Shown: positions 18,533 to 27,444, counted from the stretch's first letter. The stretch is 64,000 nucleotides of DNA from Shimia thalassica (GCF_001458215.1 NZ_CYTW01000001.1:1364001-1428000); one strand, 5' to 3'. Notes: generated from the letters alone by a model not told the origin. Program-made: numbers and translations.

Positions 18533-20143
18533 TCAAAGGCCAAGATCCTTGGGAGGGAACTTCTTAAAGGTCGCGGCGTGCGCCTTGAGTTCCGCGCCGA
18601 GCGAAGCCGTCCATGCGTTCATACGATGACCCACGGGGTATTCTTCTTTCGGGTCGACATAGAGATTGAAAAGCCAAGGGGCGAGACCGGTTGGCACGAC
18701 GGTTGCCATATCGATCCACAGGAACTTTTCCTGAGCCATGGCGACAAACAGATGGGCTTTGTATTCCCGCATCCGCATTGCCGTCAGTTTTGACCCCAAC
18801 CAGTTATAGACATGCTCGCGCAGGCTCTCGCCATTATCGGCCAGCAGGAACGAAGTCTGATCGACGCCGTCATAGTAACGGTCATTTGGCAGGTCGGCGA
18901 ATGAAACACCGCCCAAGGTCAGAGAGGTATTGAACAGGTCCATCAGGTCAAACAAACCATCCGACGTGCGCCCGGGCTCGATCATACCTTTCCAATAGGC
19001 AATTCCGGGCACGCGCACGCCACCTTCCCATGTTGTGCCCTTGGCCCCGCGAAAGGGGGTGTAACCACTGTCCGGCCAGCTATCCATCTGGGGGCCGTTG
19101 TCGGAAGTGAAAAACACGAAGGTCTCTTCCAAGAGGCCCAGCGTCTCTAGTTTTGCCATGATGTCACCGACATAGGCGTCCACTTCGACCAGATTATCGC
19201 GGTAGGGAAACTTGGACGCCGATTTTCCAACAAACTCTTTGCTGGGAAAGTTGTCGGCGTGCAGTTTCATAAAGGAATGGGACAGGTAGAACGGTTTGTC
19301 ACCCTGTGCCAGCTCTTCCAGACGCTTGAGAGTGTAGTCGCGCAGCATCTTGTCGCCTTCGGCCATTTTCTCAATCGAATCAATGTTTTCGATGACCTGA
19401 GTGGTGCCGTCTTTTTGGCCGAAGATCAGGTTGTTGTCCGATCCGATCGAATGATAGCGGGCAAGTTTGTCTTCATCGAGAACAAGATCGGGAAACCGCA
19501 TCTGGTACACGTCTTGAGTGTATTCCTTTTGGGCTTTGTAGAACCCGTAAAATTCGTCAAATCCAACATCATGGGGGCGCATGCCTTCGCCCTCGCCAAT
19601 GTGCCACTTGCCGACCAGCATGGTGTGGTATCCTGCGTCCGAGAGCAGACCCGCGACGCTCAATTCCCCCTCCCAAGGGTTTTGTTTGATGTTGTCACCC
19701 GCAAGGATCGGGCGGATGAGGCCGGTGCGCATTGGCAACCGACCGGTATAGATTGCGGCGCGTGTTGGGGTGCAGGTGTATTGCGAATAGGTCGACGTCA
19801 GCCGCAAACCTTCTGCTGCGAGGTCGTCAATATGCGGTGTGGCGGCGCCGATAACCTCGCCGCCTCCGTATACCCCGGGATCACCAAACCCCATATCATC
19901 CACGATGAATATCAGGATGTTGGGCTTTTTACCGGTCTTCGCCTCGAATGCGGCAAGCTTTTCAGCAGCCAGAGCATCTTGTTCGGGGCGGGGAATGGCC
20001 GGTTGCATATAGTCGTTTTGCGCAACTGCACGGCTTAGTTTCGAGGCGGGCGGCGGCGCATCCTGAGCCCAAGCATCGTTTACAAGCACAGATGAACACA
20101 CAAGTGCCACGGCCGTGCACATTGGCTTCAAAGAAAAAAACAT
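18533..20143 (-). CDS. Periplasmic arylsulfatase (type I, formylglycine)
   Basis: This is a 536-residue sulfatase with a Sec signal peptide (about residues 1-26, ending AWA). The catalytic signature CTPTRAAIYTGR starts at Cys124; the cysteine would be converted to formylglycine, and the CxPxR core is intact. Calcium ligands are visible in FIVDDMGFGD (Asp82, Asp83) and in TSDNGPQ, and there is a GKWHIGEG motif. It hydrolyses sulfate esters, but the substrate cannot be read from sequence. Its ATG overlaps the stop of the upstream outer-membrane gene (TGATG), so translation is probably coupled. No dedicated formylglycine-generating enzyme is in the window, so a chromosomal one must act in trans. 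Confidence 0.93.
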   Translation of the reverse strand: MFFSLKPMCTAVALVCSSVLVNDAWAQDAPPPASKLSRAVAQNDYMQPAIPRPEQDALAAEKLAAFEAKTGKKPNILIFIVDDMGFGDPGVYGGGEVIGAATPHIDDLAAEGLRLTSTYSQYTCTPTRAAIYTGRLPMRTGLIRPILAGDNIKQNPWEGELSVAGLLSDAGYHTMLVGKWHIGEGEGMRPHDVGFDEFYGFYKAQKEYTQDVYQMRFPDLVLDEDKLARYHSIGSDNNLIFGQKDGTTQVIENIDSIEKMAEGDKMLRDYTLKRLEELAQGDKPFYLSHSFMKLHADNFPSKEFVGKSASKFPYRDNLVEVDAYVGDIMAKLETLGLLEETFVFFTSDNGPQMDSWPDSGYTPFRGAKGTTWEGGVRVPGIAYWKGMIEPGRTSDGLFDLMDLFNTSLTLGGVSFADLPNDRYYDGVDQTSFLLADNGESLREHVYNWLGSKLTAMRMREYKAHLFVAMAQEKFLWIDMATVVPTGLAPWLFNLYVDPKEEYPVGHRMNAWTASLGAELKAHAATFKKFPPKDLGL

Positions 20144-21126
20144 CAGAACACCACTCCTACTGTGAGCCAGAACTTGTCGCTTTCAAATCGACGCTTTGCG
20201 CCAAATTCGGAAATATACTTTGCCTTGAAGGTTACAGGCGTGCTGGCAATTGTCGTGGACCAAGACACAATGGGGCCGATCCCGAACACGCGTGCCTCAA
20301 GGCTGTTTGCGCCCAGCAACGCCTTGGTCGCATCGGCGCCCGCGCCACTGTCGTCACCGATCTGGTGATAGGCGTATCCGGTCAGCCCCAGCGCCAGCTT
20401 GTTGGGCAGGTGGCGCATTACGGTTGCCTCAAGGTGGGCCTCGGGCGCGGATTGGTAGTCTGTCGCGTCATTTTTCGCACTAAAGGTGATCCCGAAGGCG
20501 CCGGTCACTTCCCAGCCAGACGCAGGATCAAACCATGTCATGGACACTGTCGGATCAAAGGCAAACCTGTTTTTACTGGCATTCAACGCATCAACCGTCC
20601 GGTTGGCGACATCAACGCTGGTGCTTTGGTAATGGCCCGTCGGCAAAAAGAACTGAAGCGCCAAAGTCGTGTGCAGCTTGTCTTTGTTCCAGTTGAACAG
20701 TGGGGTGACCGTCATGTCCCCCAAGGCCTGTTCGCCCGTGTCATGCAAGGTGCCGGAAAATCCCGAACTCAACTCGCCCGAATAGACGCCGTTCGCAGAG
20801 ACATAGGGCAGGTTCACATTAAGCCCGAGACGCGTGTTGCCCCATGTCGCATCGAAGACATGGGTGAAATTGAACTTGTAGGTAAAGACATCAACCTCGG
20901 GATCGGTGACGACCACGCCCCCTGCGGACAAGCTTGGGGCCGTGCCATTGAAGAAGACAAAATCATTGTTCCAGTAGCTGCCCGCTGGCGGCAACATGCC
21001 CGCCATGCTGTCCCGGCTTCCAAGTAGATAGGCCTCGATACCACCCTCGACTGCCCAGGCCTGCACCGGAAGCGAAATCAGGAGACCCAAAGAAACCGCC
21101 TTGAAATAGGAGGATTTGTTGTTCAT
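20143..21126 (-). CDS. SphA/MetA-pathway-type outer-membrane beta-barrel protein
   Basis: I chose the ATG at 21126 because it opens directly on a signal peptide (MNNKSSYFKAVSLGLLISLP, cleavage after AWA). A GTG 102 bp upstream would add a non-signal extension. The mature protein of about 300 residues has alternating beta-strand patterns and motifs such as FTHVFDATWGNTRLGLNVNLP and LALQFFLPTGHY, typical of the phenol-degradation meta-pathway/SphA outer-membrane family (PF13557). It ends in a hydrophobic strand (FWLTVGVVF) as barrels do. Members probably admit hydrophobic or organic substrates across the outer membrane. As first gene of the operon it would supply substrate to the sulfatase and DUF3604 enzymes. 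The ribosome binding site is weak. Confidence 0.8.
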   Translation of the reverse strand: MNNKSSYFKAVSLGLLISLPVQAWAVEGGIEAYLLGSRDSMAGMLPPAGSYWNNDFVFFNGTAPSLSAGGVVVTDPEVDVFTYKFNFTHVFDATWGNTRLGLNVNLPYVSANGVYSGELSSGFSGTLHDTGEQALGDMTVTPLFNWNKDKLHTTLALQFFLPTGHYQSTSVDVANRTVDALNASKNRFAFDPTVSMTWFDPASGWEVTGAFGITFSAKNDATDYQSAPEAHLEATVMRHLPNKLALGLTGYAYHQIGDDSGAGADATKALLGANSLEARVFGIGPIVSWSTTIASTPVTFKAKYISEFGAKRRFESDKFWLTVGVVF

Positions 21127-21231
21127 TGCGCGCGCGCTTTCAAAATTGTGAATGTCAAAATCTTGTTTTTTAAAGCGTAAGCCGAAAGAGTGATTTGAAA
21201 TGTCCAATTTGAGACTTTTGGAGTTCACGAA
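21127..21231. promoter_or_regulatory. Divergent promoter region, sulfatase operon / Crp-Fnr gene
   Basis: This 105-bp AT-richer region lies between two divergent start codons and must hold both promoters. TTTGAAATG- and CAAAATTGTGAATGTCAAAAT-like blocks are present, but I see no clean FNR or CRP palindrome. Confidence 0.45.
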
Positions 21232-21906
21232 ATGTTACAGCTTTTAAAGGCACAAGAAGAGTTGACGCAAAACTCGCCGTGGCTCGCAGCCATCGGGCCA
21301 GAGTTGACCAACAGTCTGATGTCTTGTGCACAGCTGTCGCGGGTCAAACAGGGGGCCAATGTATACGCGCTCGGGGATGATGACGGATGTATCTACGGGC
21401 TGTCGGAGGGGGCCGTGGGCATTCAGGTTGACGATGCGGATACAGGCGTCGCCATCGGGCATGTATTCGGTCAAGGCGCATGGTTCGGAGAAGCCTCGGC
21501 GATCACCGGCAAACCGCGTCTGATTGGCGCGCATGCACTTGTCGAATGCACCTTGTTGCGGGTCTCCAAAAGCAATCTGACACGTTTGGAAGCAACCCAT
21601 CCGCAAATCTGGCGGGCTTTGGGGGTGCTTGCCGTGATGAACACAGCGGTCGGAATTCAGATTGCGCGCGATCTGATGGTGCTTGACGGTAAGGCGCGAT
21701 GCCTGTCCACGCTGTCGCGGATTGCCGTGACCTTTGGACAGGCCAGAATTATTCCGCTGACGCAAAAACAATTGGCCGAGGCCTGCCGTTTGTCCAGAAG
21801 CAGCTTTGCCAAAATTCTGGCGGAACTGGAAAGCGAAGGGGCGGTTGAGCGTAAATACGGCAAGCTGATCGTGAAGGATCTCTCGCAGCCAGATGCACAA
21901 CAATAG
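21232..21906 (+). CDS. Crp/Fnr-family transcriptional regulator
   Basis: This 224-residue protein has an N-terminal cyclic-nucleotide-binding-like beta-roll (about residues 20-125, with GHVFGQGAWFGEASAITGKP). A long dimerisation helix and a C-terminal winged helix-turn-helix (about 165-215) follow; the helix LTQKQLAEACRLSRSSFAKI is the DNA-recognition signature. I see no N-terminal cysteine cluster, so it is not an oxygen-sensing FNR. It is divergent from the outer-membrane protein/sulfatase/DUF3604 operon and probably controls it; the effector is unknown. It ends 21 bp before the convergent stop of P3. Confidence 0.88.
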   Translation: MLQLLKAQEELTQNSPWLAAIGPELTNSLMSCAQLSRVKQGANVYALGDDDGCIYGLSEGAVGIQVDDADTGVAIGHVFGQGAWFGEASAITGKPRLIGAHALVECTLLRVSKSNLTRLEATHPQIWRALGVLAVMNTAVGIQIARDLMVLDGKARCLSTLSRIAVTFGQARIIPLTQKQLAEACRLSRSSFAKILAELESEGAVERKYGKLIVKDLSQPDAQQ

Positions 21907-21927
21907 TCAACCGCCCTTTAGCGCCCT

Positions 21928-22479
21928 TTAGGTCAACAAATCAAAAACGTCGCCGCCGATTTGCAGGTTGATAGAGGCTTGGCCGTCCCCGTCGACCAAA
22001 GCCCACATAATTTGGCCGGTTGGACGATAGATCACGAAAGCTTCTTCCACACTGTCATCACCGGACCGTTCGCCCTCTGCGGTGGCTGTGTGGGTGGTGT
22101 TGACCTGAAACTGGCTGCGGGTTGCAGCGGCGTTACCAAATTGCAAGATGTCTCCTTCAGCGGCGTAATAATCCTGAACCCAGTCCGATCCGTGATCAAA
22201 AATGCCAAGGTGGAAGAAACGGTCTGCGCCTGACCCGCCATTCAGCAAGTCGTGACCAAAGCCACCGTTTACAAAGTCGTCGCCGGCCCCGCCAAACATC
22301 TGGTCAGCATAGGCCGACCCTGTCAGTGTGTCATTGCCGGTGCCACCAATAACAGTATCAGCACCAAAACCTCCTGCTATCGAGTCATCTCCAGCGTCGC
22401 CGCGCAATTCGTCGTTACCATGGCTTCCTTGGATAACATCGTCATCTGCGCCGCCGTAAATGACATCGCGCAAATCGCC
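21928..22479 (-). other. Shared 183-residue C-terminal tail (P3 copy)
   Basis: This is a gapless homologue of the other six tails. Its last 30 residues match those of P1 except for the final residue (FDLLT instead of FDLLA), but many codons differ synonymously. Confidence 0.85.
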
Positions 22480-24861
22480 TTCGCCCTCTCCGCCTAGCAG
22501 GGTGTCGTTTCCGTCACCCCCGATCAATGTGTCCGTGCCAAGACCCCCTTGCAAACTGTCGTCACCGGCGTTGCCGCGTAACATATCGTTTCCATCGCCT
22601 CCCGCGAGTGTATCTGGGCCGGCCCCACCATCCAGCGTATCCTCGCCCGAGGTGCCGGTCTGATCCGTTCCGACAAGTTCCAGGATCTGGTTATAGGTCA
22701 GCGTTGTATCGGTGAATTCGAAAATCTCGACGGATTCAAGCTGATCGACGCCGTCGACAGAAGTAATTTCGATCCTGTCGATAAGGTCATCGTAGGTGAC
22801 GTGGATGTCAGTAGAGGCGGCATCGAACACGGCTGTATCCTGACTGCCCCAGGCCCCGCCCAGAAAATCATTACCGCGACCGCCAACCAGAGTGTTATCA
22901 CCAGACCCGCCAAACAGCATGTCATCACCGGCCAAGCCTTGCATCAAATCGCCTTGGGATTCACCGTTCAGCACATCGTCACCCGAGGTTCCAACAATCA
23001 GTTGGCCGAGTTCATTAAACAGCCGGCTCTTCCAGATGAACGTGTGAAGAAACTGGAACTGTTCCACGTTTGTAATTTGGTCCACTTCGCCGTCACGGTG
23101 GATGAATTGCGTTGTGTCATCTCCTGAAATAAGGAAGTCACTCGGCCCACTGTTGTAAACAACCACATCACGTTCATTGCTGCCGGAGAGCAAACCTGTT
23201 CCACCGTCTATCGTGTCATTGCCTGCGCCGCCGTGAAACTCGTCATTCCCCAATCCACCAGACAAGGCGTCGGCGCCATCTCCACCGATAAGGGTGTCAT
23301 GCCCGCTGCCACCGGTAAGGGATTCGCCGCCATCGCCCGCCTCGAACAGCCAGTTCCACTGTGCGAGGTCGTCAAAATCATAAGTGTCGTCTTCGCGGGC
23401 GTCTGAATCACGGAAGCGGAACAATTCGATATCCGAGAGAAGATCGACACCTTCTTCGGTTGTCACGGTTAACTCGTTCTGAGACCCTGAAAAAACGGCA
23501 CTGTGTGTTCGAGAGTTGAAAAGGGCCGTGTCCTGACCATCTCCACCTTCCAGGGTGTCGTCGCCCGCGCCACCTTCGAGATAATCGTCTTCGTCGCCGG
23601 CAGACAACAGATCATTGCCACCATCACCAAACAACCATTCTGCCCCGTCGGTACCAGAGATCGTGTCATCGTTTGCCGTTCCCGAAAGGGTGTGCAGCAA
23701 GATCTGAAACTGGTCGTTTTGCTGCCCGCCCCAAAGGGTTGCCAACGCGCCGTTGTTCAGTACCGCCAGTTCAGTGCCCCACTCGTGCCCCGCCGGATTT
23801 TGGGCCAGATTGAACGTCTCACCACGCGCAGAGCCGTCATCGTTAAATACCCGTGCTACAACTTCGCTTGTCGAATCCTCAGAGTTCATTGTGGAGGTTC
23901 TGGAGGCGATAAACCCACCATCAGGCAAAGCAACGATTGAGGTGGCAGCCCCGCTGGTCGAGCTCGTATCACCGGCGAAGGGGCTAAACACTGCTCCGAT
24001 GGCTTGACCTGTTGAACTGAAAATCCTTCCGTAAATCTCGTTTACGGCATCTGCTTCATGCCAGAGCGCGACAAAGTTTCCGTTTGCCAGACCTGTCAGT
24101 GAAGCATCTTGTTGATTCGCTGTTCCGGCCTCATACAATAGAAAGTCTTCGCCCCGAGGAGACCCGTCTGAATCAAAGACGCGGCCGCGCACACCAGAGA
24201 TTGTTTCATAGTCTTCGTCACCGGAAAAACTGGATTGCCAGGCGACGGCAAAGCCGCCATCGGCCAACGCTGAAATGGCACCTTCAACGTGATATCCACG
24301 ATCCCATGTCTCAACGACAATTTCATTGCCGGAAAGGTTCCCTTCGTTGGTGAAAACCTGTGCATGAAGAACTCGCCCATTGGGCACCTCTGTGGACCAG
24401 CTTACGGCATAATTTCCGCCTTCGAGGGCCGCGATTTGAGGTAATTGCTGGGATCCAAGTGTATTGGTGTTAACTTGGAAAACCGGGCTTTGAATGACGC
24501 CTTGCGAGTCGAAGGTGCGTCCGAAAATGCCGGTCGTTCCCCCATAGCCGTCAATGTAGTCAACATATTCCTGCCAAACGATTGCAAAGCCACCGTCGTC
24601 AGCGGCGGCAACAGAGGGATGCAGTGGAAGAAGTGTCTGATCGCCGGCCGCGATTTCAATGGCTTCGCCGCGTTCTGAACCGTCAGAATTGTAAACCTGC
24701 GCTCGTACACGATAAATGCCGTCCGTGTAGTAACCACTGTTATACCAAGTCAGGACATAGCCACCGTCAGACAAAGCAGCGATGTCCCCTACATTTGCTG
24801 TGCCACCTGACTCGACAGAAGGGATGTAGGTATCGTCTAGGATTGGTTGATAAACGGTCAT
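21928..24861 (-). CDS. RTX exoprotein P3 with N-terminal seven-repeat propeller and family tail
   Basis: This 977-residue protein starts at the ATG at 24861, preceded by the Shine-Dalgarno GGAGGA; an in-frame codon 24 bp upstream lacks one. Residues about 20-400 contain seven repeats of the ALSDGGYVLTW / GRVFDSDG type. Repeat cores read ALSDGGYVLTW, AADDGGFAIVW, ALEGGNYAVSW, ALADGGFAVAW, GLANGNFVALW, ALPDGGFIAS and VLNNGALATLW. The number and spacing fit a seven-bladed beta-propeller. RTX blocks with spacers occupy about 405-790, and the shared tail 795-977. It is the only RTX gene here on the minus strand. It is probably a calcium-dependent secreted or surface protein; propellers of this type usually bind partners, but the ligand is unknown. 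Confidence 0.9.
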   Translation of the reverse strand: MTVYQPILDDTYIPSVESGGTANVGDIAALSDGGYVLTWYNSGYYTDGIYRVRAQVYNSDGSERGEAIEIAAGDQTLLPLHPSVAAADDGGFAIVWQEYVDYIDGYGGTTGIFGRTFDSQGVIQSPVFQVNTNTLGSQQLPQIAALEGGNYAVSWSTEVPNGRVLHAQVFTNEGNLSGNEIVVETWDRGYHVEGAISALADGGFAVAWQSSFSGDEDYETISGVRGRVFDSDGSPRGEDFLLYEAGTANQQDASLTGLANGNFVALWHEADAVNEIYGRIFSSTGQAIGAVFSPFAGDTSSTSGAATSIVALPDGGFIASRTSTMNSEDSTSEVVARVFNDDGSARGETFNLAQNPAGHEWGTELAVLNNGALATLWGGQQNDQFQILLHTLSGTANDDTISGTDGAEWLFGDGGNDLLSAGDEDDYLEGGAGDDTLEGGDGQDTALFNSRTHSAVFSGSQNELTVTTEEGVDLLSDIELFRFRDSDAREDDTYDFDDLAQWNWLFEAGDGGESLTGGSGHDTLIGGDGADALSGGLGNDEFHGGAGNDTIDGGTGLLSGSNERDVVVYNSGPSDFLISGDDTTQFIHRDGEVDQITNVEQFQFLHTFIWKSRLFNELGQLIVGTSGDDVLNGESQGDLMQGLAGDDMLFGGSGDNTLVGGRGNDFLGGAWGSQDTAVFDAASTDIHVTYDDLIDRIEITSVDGVDQLESVEIFEFTDTTLTYNQILELVGTDQTGTSGEDTLDGGAGPDTLAGGDGNDMLRGNAGDDSLQGGLGTDTLIGGDGNDTLLGGEGEGDLRDVIYGGADDDVIQGSHGNDELRGDAGDDSIAGGFGADTVIGGTGNDTLTGSAYADQMFGGAGDDFVNGGFGHDLLNGGSGADRFFHLGIFDHGSDWVQDYYAAEGDILQFGNAAATRSQFQVNTTHTATAEGERSGDDSVEEAFVIYRPTGQIMWALVDGDGQASINLQIGGDVFDLLT

Positions 24862-25162
24862 CTGAGTCCTCCACTCTGGTTGCACACAATTTTAGTCCGT
24901 TAACGGTTTGTTAACCTTGATGCACGTCATCGATAGCACATCACATTTATTTATTTGAATGTTTTTTTGAGGTCGGGGGAAAGATGACACACAAACCGAC
25001 GATACCCTTTCGCCGGTCTGTAGTTGCGGGCATCCTCACTTTGAAAAACGTCTGTACGTGTGTGAGACCCAAAACCGGACAACATCATTCCTTTTGGTCC
25101 GTTGGGAAAGATGGTCTACTGGAACCGACCCCAAATTGCATTTCACGGACAGAGGACAATCC
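24862..25162. promoter_or_regulatory. Divergent promoter region P3 / 2OG oxygenase
   Basis: This 301-bp stretch has no gene. Next to P3 are two GTTAAC hexamers (24899-24904 and 24910-24915), exactly 11 bp apart or one helical turn. Beyond them is an AT-rich run (about 24945-24970) that could hold a promoter. No terminator is seen. No regulator can be named. Confidence 0.4.
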
Positions 25163-25942
25163 ATGGAGTTGAACGAGATTCTGGACTTGGGCACTTATCC
25201 CATTTCTGATCCGGCCTTTCGGGCTTCTTGCAAGGCGACCTATGACAAAACCGGCGTGCTTGTGATGCCGCAGTTTGTCACCCCTGAAGCAATTCTCACG
25301 GTTCATGCCGAAGGACAGGAAAATCAGGACAAGGTTTTTGCAAAGACGGAACGCCACACGGTTTACCTGAGTGCGCCTGATCCCGCGCTTGATGAAAACC
25401 ACCCGCGCAACAGGCTTGTTGTGTCGTCAAAGGGCTGCATTACAGATGATTTGATGCCTCGGGACTCGGCCTTGCGGACGCTTTACAACGACGCGAGCTT
25501 CAGGGATTTCCTGTGCGATGTCTTGGGAGAGCAGGCGCTTTATGAATATGCGGACCCTTTGTCGTCGATCAATCTGCACTTTGCCAAAACGGGACAGGAA
25601 CTGGGATGGCACTTTGACAACTCCTCGTTTGCGATCACGTTGATGGTGCAGGCGCCGGAACGGGGCGGGGCCTTTGAATATGTGAGCGATGTGCGCGACG
25701 CTGACGCCGGAGAGATGGGATACGAGGTCGTTGCGGATATTCTGGACGGCCGTGCAGAGGTTCAACAGTTGCATGCAGACGCTGGAACGCTTGTGATCTT
25801 TCGGGGCCGTAATTCCATACACCGCGTGGCCCCAAACGAAGGGGACCGCACGCGCATGCTGGCAGTGCTGGCCTATAATACCGAACCAGGGGTTGCGCTG
25901 TCAGAAGAAGCACGGATGACGTTTTACGGCCGCAGAGGTTAA
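25163..25942 (+). CDS. 2-oxoglutarate/Fe(II)-dependent oxygenase
   Basis: This 259-residue protein starts at the ATG at 25163 behind the Shine-Dalgarno AGAGGA. The iron triad is visible: His150 and Asp152 in GWHFDNSSF, and His220 in NSIHRVAP. Arg229 or Arg231 (GDRTRML) is placed to bind 2-oxoglutarate. FEYVSDVRDAD and the DAGTLVIFRGRNSIHRV block fit a double-stranded beta-helix fold. The HxD motif is complete, so hydroxylation is more likely than the halogenation seen in relatives where Asp is replaced by Gly. The substrate is unknown; small amino acids are targets in similar enzymes. It stands alone, divergent from P3. Confidence 0.8.
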   Translation: MELNEILDLGTYPISDPAFRASCKATYDKTGVLVMPQFVTPEAILTVHAEGQENQDKVFAKTERHTVYLSAPDPALDENHPRNRLVVSSKGCITDDLMPRDSALRTLYNDASFRDFLCDVLGEQALYEYADPLSSINLHFAKTGQELGWHFDNSSFAITLMVQAPERGGAFEYVSDVRDADAGEMGYEVVADILDGRAEVQQLHADAGTLVIFRGRNSIHRVAPNEGDRTRMLAVLAYNTEPGVALSEEARMTFYGRRG

Positions 25943-26021
25943 GGCCCGCGCCGCTGGTCCTATTTTTCTTTGGACAACGCAGGTGTCGGGGTAACGTGCC
26001 TTATCGGGTGGAGGATTCTTT

Positions 26022-26285
26022 GTGAGCGGATTGGATATTTTTGCGTGGATTGTGTTGGTCGTGCTGATCGCGACAGTGATCACAATCTTTGTTTTCTTGG
26101 CAATGCTACCGGGGCGTATCGCGAAACAGCGAAACCATCCCCAACAAGAAGCGGTGAATGTGGCGGGATGGCTTGGGGCGATTGCAATGGGGGTCTTTTG
26201 GCCGCTTGCTCTGGTCTGGGCTTTTTATGTCTATCCGGGTCAGGCACTGCCAACCCCTGATGCTGATGGGGAGGCTGCGCAATGA
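26022..26285 (+). CDS. DUF3302 small inner-membrane protein
   Basis: This 87-residue protein starts with GTG at 26022 after a good Shine-Dalgarno (GGTGGAGG). It has two hydrophobic helices (about residues 7-30 and 48-68) around a short basic loop (LPGRIAKQRNH), and a pattern typical of the DUF3302/YiaW family. Its stop overlaps the ATG of the next gene by 4 bp (ATGA), so the two are translationally coupled. The same small-protein-plus-HlyD pair occurs in enterobacteria (YiaW-YiaV). It probably assists the membrane-fusion protein; the exact role is unknown. Confidence 0.8.
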   Translation: MSGLDIFAWIVLVVLIATVITIFVFLAMLPGRIAKQRNHPQQEAVNVAGWLGAIAMGVFWPLALVWAFYVYPGQALPTPDADGEAAQ

Positions 26286-27409
26286 TCGTCTTTCTTACCC
26301 TGATCTACGTCGCTCTTTTGTTCGTGCTGATGCGCATGAAGGTTATCCCGAACACCAAGGCCGTCTGGTCTACGACGGGTGTTTGGATCGTCCTTCTGAC
26401 GATCTTCCTGTTTATCCCGATGCAGTGGGGCGCCCCGTCAGGACAGGCCCGTGTGCTGACACGTGTGGTGCAGATCGTTCCGAATGTGTCGGGACAGGTG
26501 GTCGATATCCAGACCAAGCCAAATGTCCAGATGAAGCAGGGCGACGTTCTGTTCAACATTGATCCTGTCCCTTTTCAGCAGGCAGTAGACCTTGCCGAAG
26601 CCAATCTTGTCCGGATCAAATCGCAGGCTGATCAGGATCTGGAAGCCCTCAAAAGCACGGAAGCCAGCCTGCGTCAGGCAACAGCGCAACAAGATCTCGC
26701 CCAAGCGCGATTTGATGACGACAAAGAGCTTGTCGAAAAGGGCGTCTATTCCGAGAACCGTCTGGAACGCCGTGAAAGCGATCTGGATCAGGCCAGAGCC
26801 GCAGTGGATTCTGCCAGTGCTGCGGTACGCCGCGCCGAGTCCGAACTGGGCTCGATCATGCCGGATGGTAAAGTCGCCAAGGTTGCAGAAGCAGAAACCC
26901 GTCTGGAACAGGCCCTTTGGAACTTGGACCAAACCACCGTGCGCGCGCCTGTCGACGGATACAGCACGAATTTGGCCCTGTCGGTTGGGCACCGTGTCGT
27001 GAACCTTCCGCTGGCGCCATCGCTTGCGTTTGTGAATACGGCCGAAACCCGCCCCGTGGCGCAGATCCACCAGATCTATTTGCGTCATGTGAAACCGGGT
27101 CAGTTGGTTGAAATGGCCATGAAAACACGCCCCGGCCATGTGATTTTCGGCACGGTTGAAAGCGTTGTTCCCGTCGTTTCGGGAGGGCAGGTGCAAGTCT
27201 CTGGTTCCGTTGCTGCGGCCACACAGGTCGCGGCGGAACCTTTCATGGTCCGGATCACGGTCACCGACCCAAACGATAACAAATTCCTCGGGCCGGGATC
27301 TGTCGGTACTGTGGCGATCTACACCGAAACGATGGGGGCAACCCATATCATTCGTAAGGTGATGATCCGGATGACAGCAATCATGAACTATCTGAACCCG
27401 GCATTGTAA
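26282..27409 (+). CDS. HlyD-family membrane-fusion protein (YibH/YiaV type)
   Basis: This 375-residue protein has two N-terminal hydrophobic segments (about residues 1-17 and 31-50). A lipoyl half-motif (VVQIVPNVSGQVVDI) follows, then a long helical hairpin (about 95-215, rich in A, E, Q and R), a second lipoyl half (TTVRAPVDGYSTNLALSVGH) and a beta-barrel domain. This is the order seen in periplasmic adaptors of EmrA/YibH type. It overlaps the DUF3302 gene by 4 bp and is followed by a terminator. There is no ABC transporter or TolC next to it. The DUF3302 pairing argues for small-molecule efflux rather than RTX export. Confidence 0.88.
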   Translation: MIVFLTLIYVALLFVLMRMKVIPNTKAVWSTTGVWIVLLTIFLFIPMQWGAPSGQARVLTRVVQIVPNVSGQVVDIQTKPNVQMKQGDVLFNIDPVPFQQAVDLAEANLVRIKSQADQDLEALKSTEASLRQATAQQDLAQARFDDDKELVEKGVYSENRLERRESDLDQARAAVDSASAAVRRAESELGSIMPDGKVAKVAEAETRLEQALWNLDQTTVRAPVDGYSTNLALSVGHRVVNLPLAPSLAFVNTAETRPVAQIHQIYLRHVKPGQLVEMAMKTRPGHVIFGTVESVVPVVSGGQVQVSGSVAAATQVAAEPFMVRITVTDPNDNKFLGPGSVGTVAIYTETMGATHIIRKVMIRMTAIMNYLNPAL

Positions 27410-27420
27410 ACGCGCATTCA

Positions 27421-27444
27421 TTTGGGCCGGTTGAGGCCCAAAAA
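27421..27444 (+). terminator. Rho-independent terminator
   Basis: The stem TTTGGGCC / GGCCCAAA with a 6-base loop is followed by A residues on the plus strand. It lies 11 bp after the HlyD stop and closes the DUF3302-HlyD operon. The flanking T/A tracts are short. Confidence 0.6.

Noticed and set aside
26282-27409. HlyD as the adaptor of an RTX type I exporter
   Set aside because: It is coupled to DUF3302, has no ABC or outer-membrane partner, and matches the YibH/YiaV efflux type.
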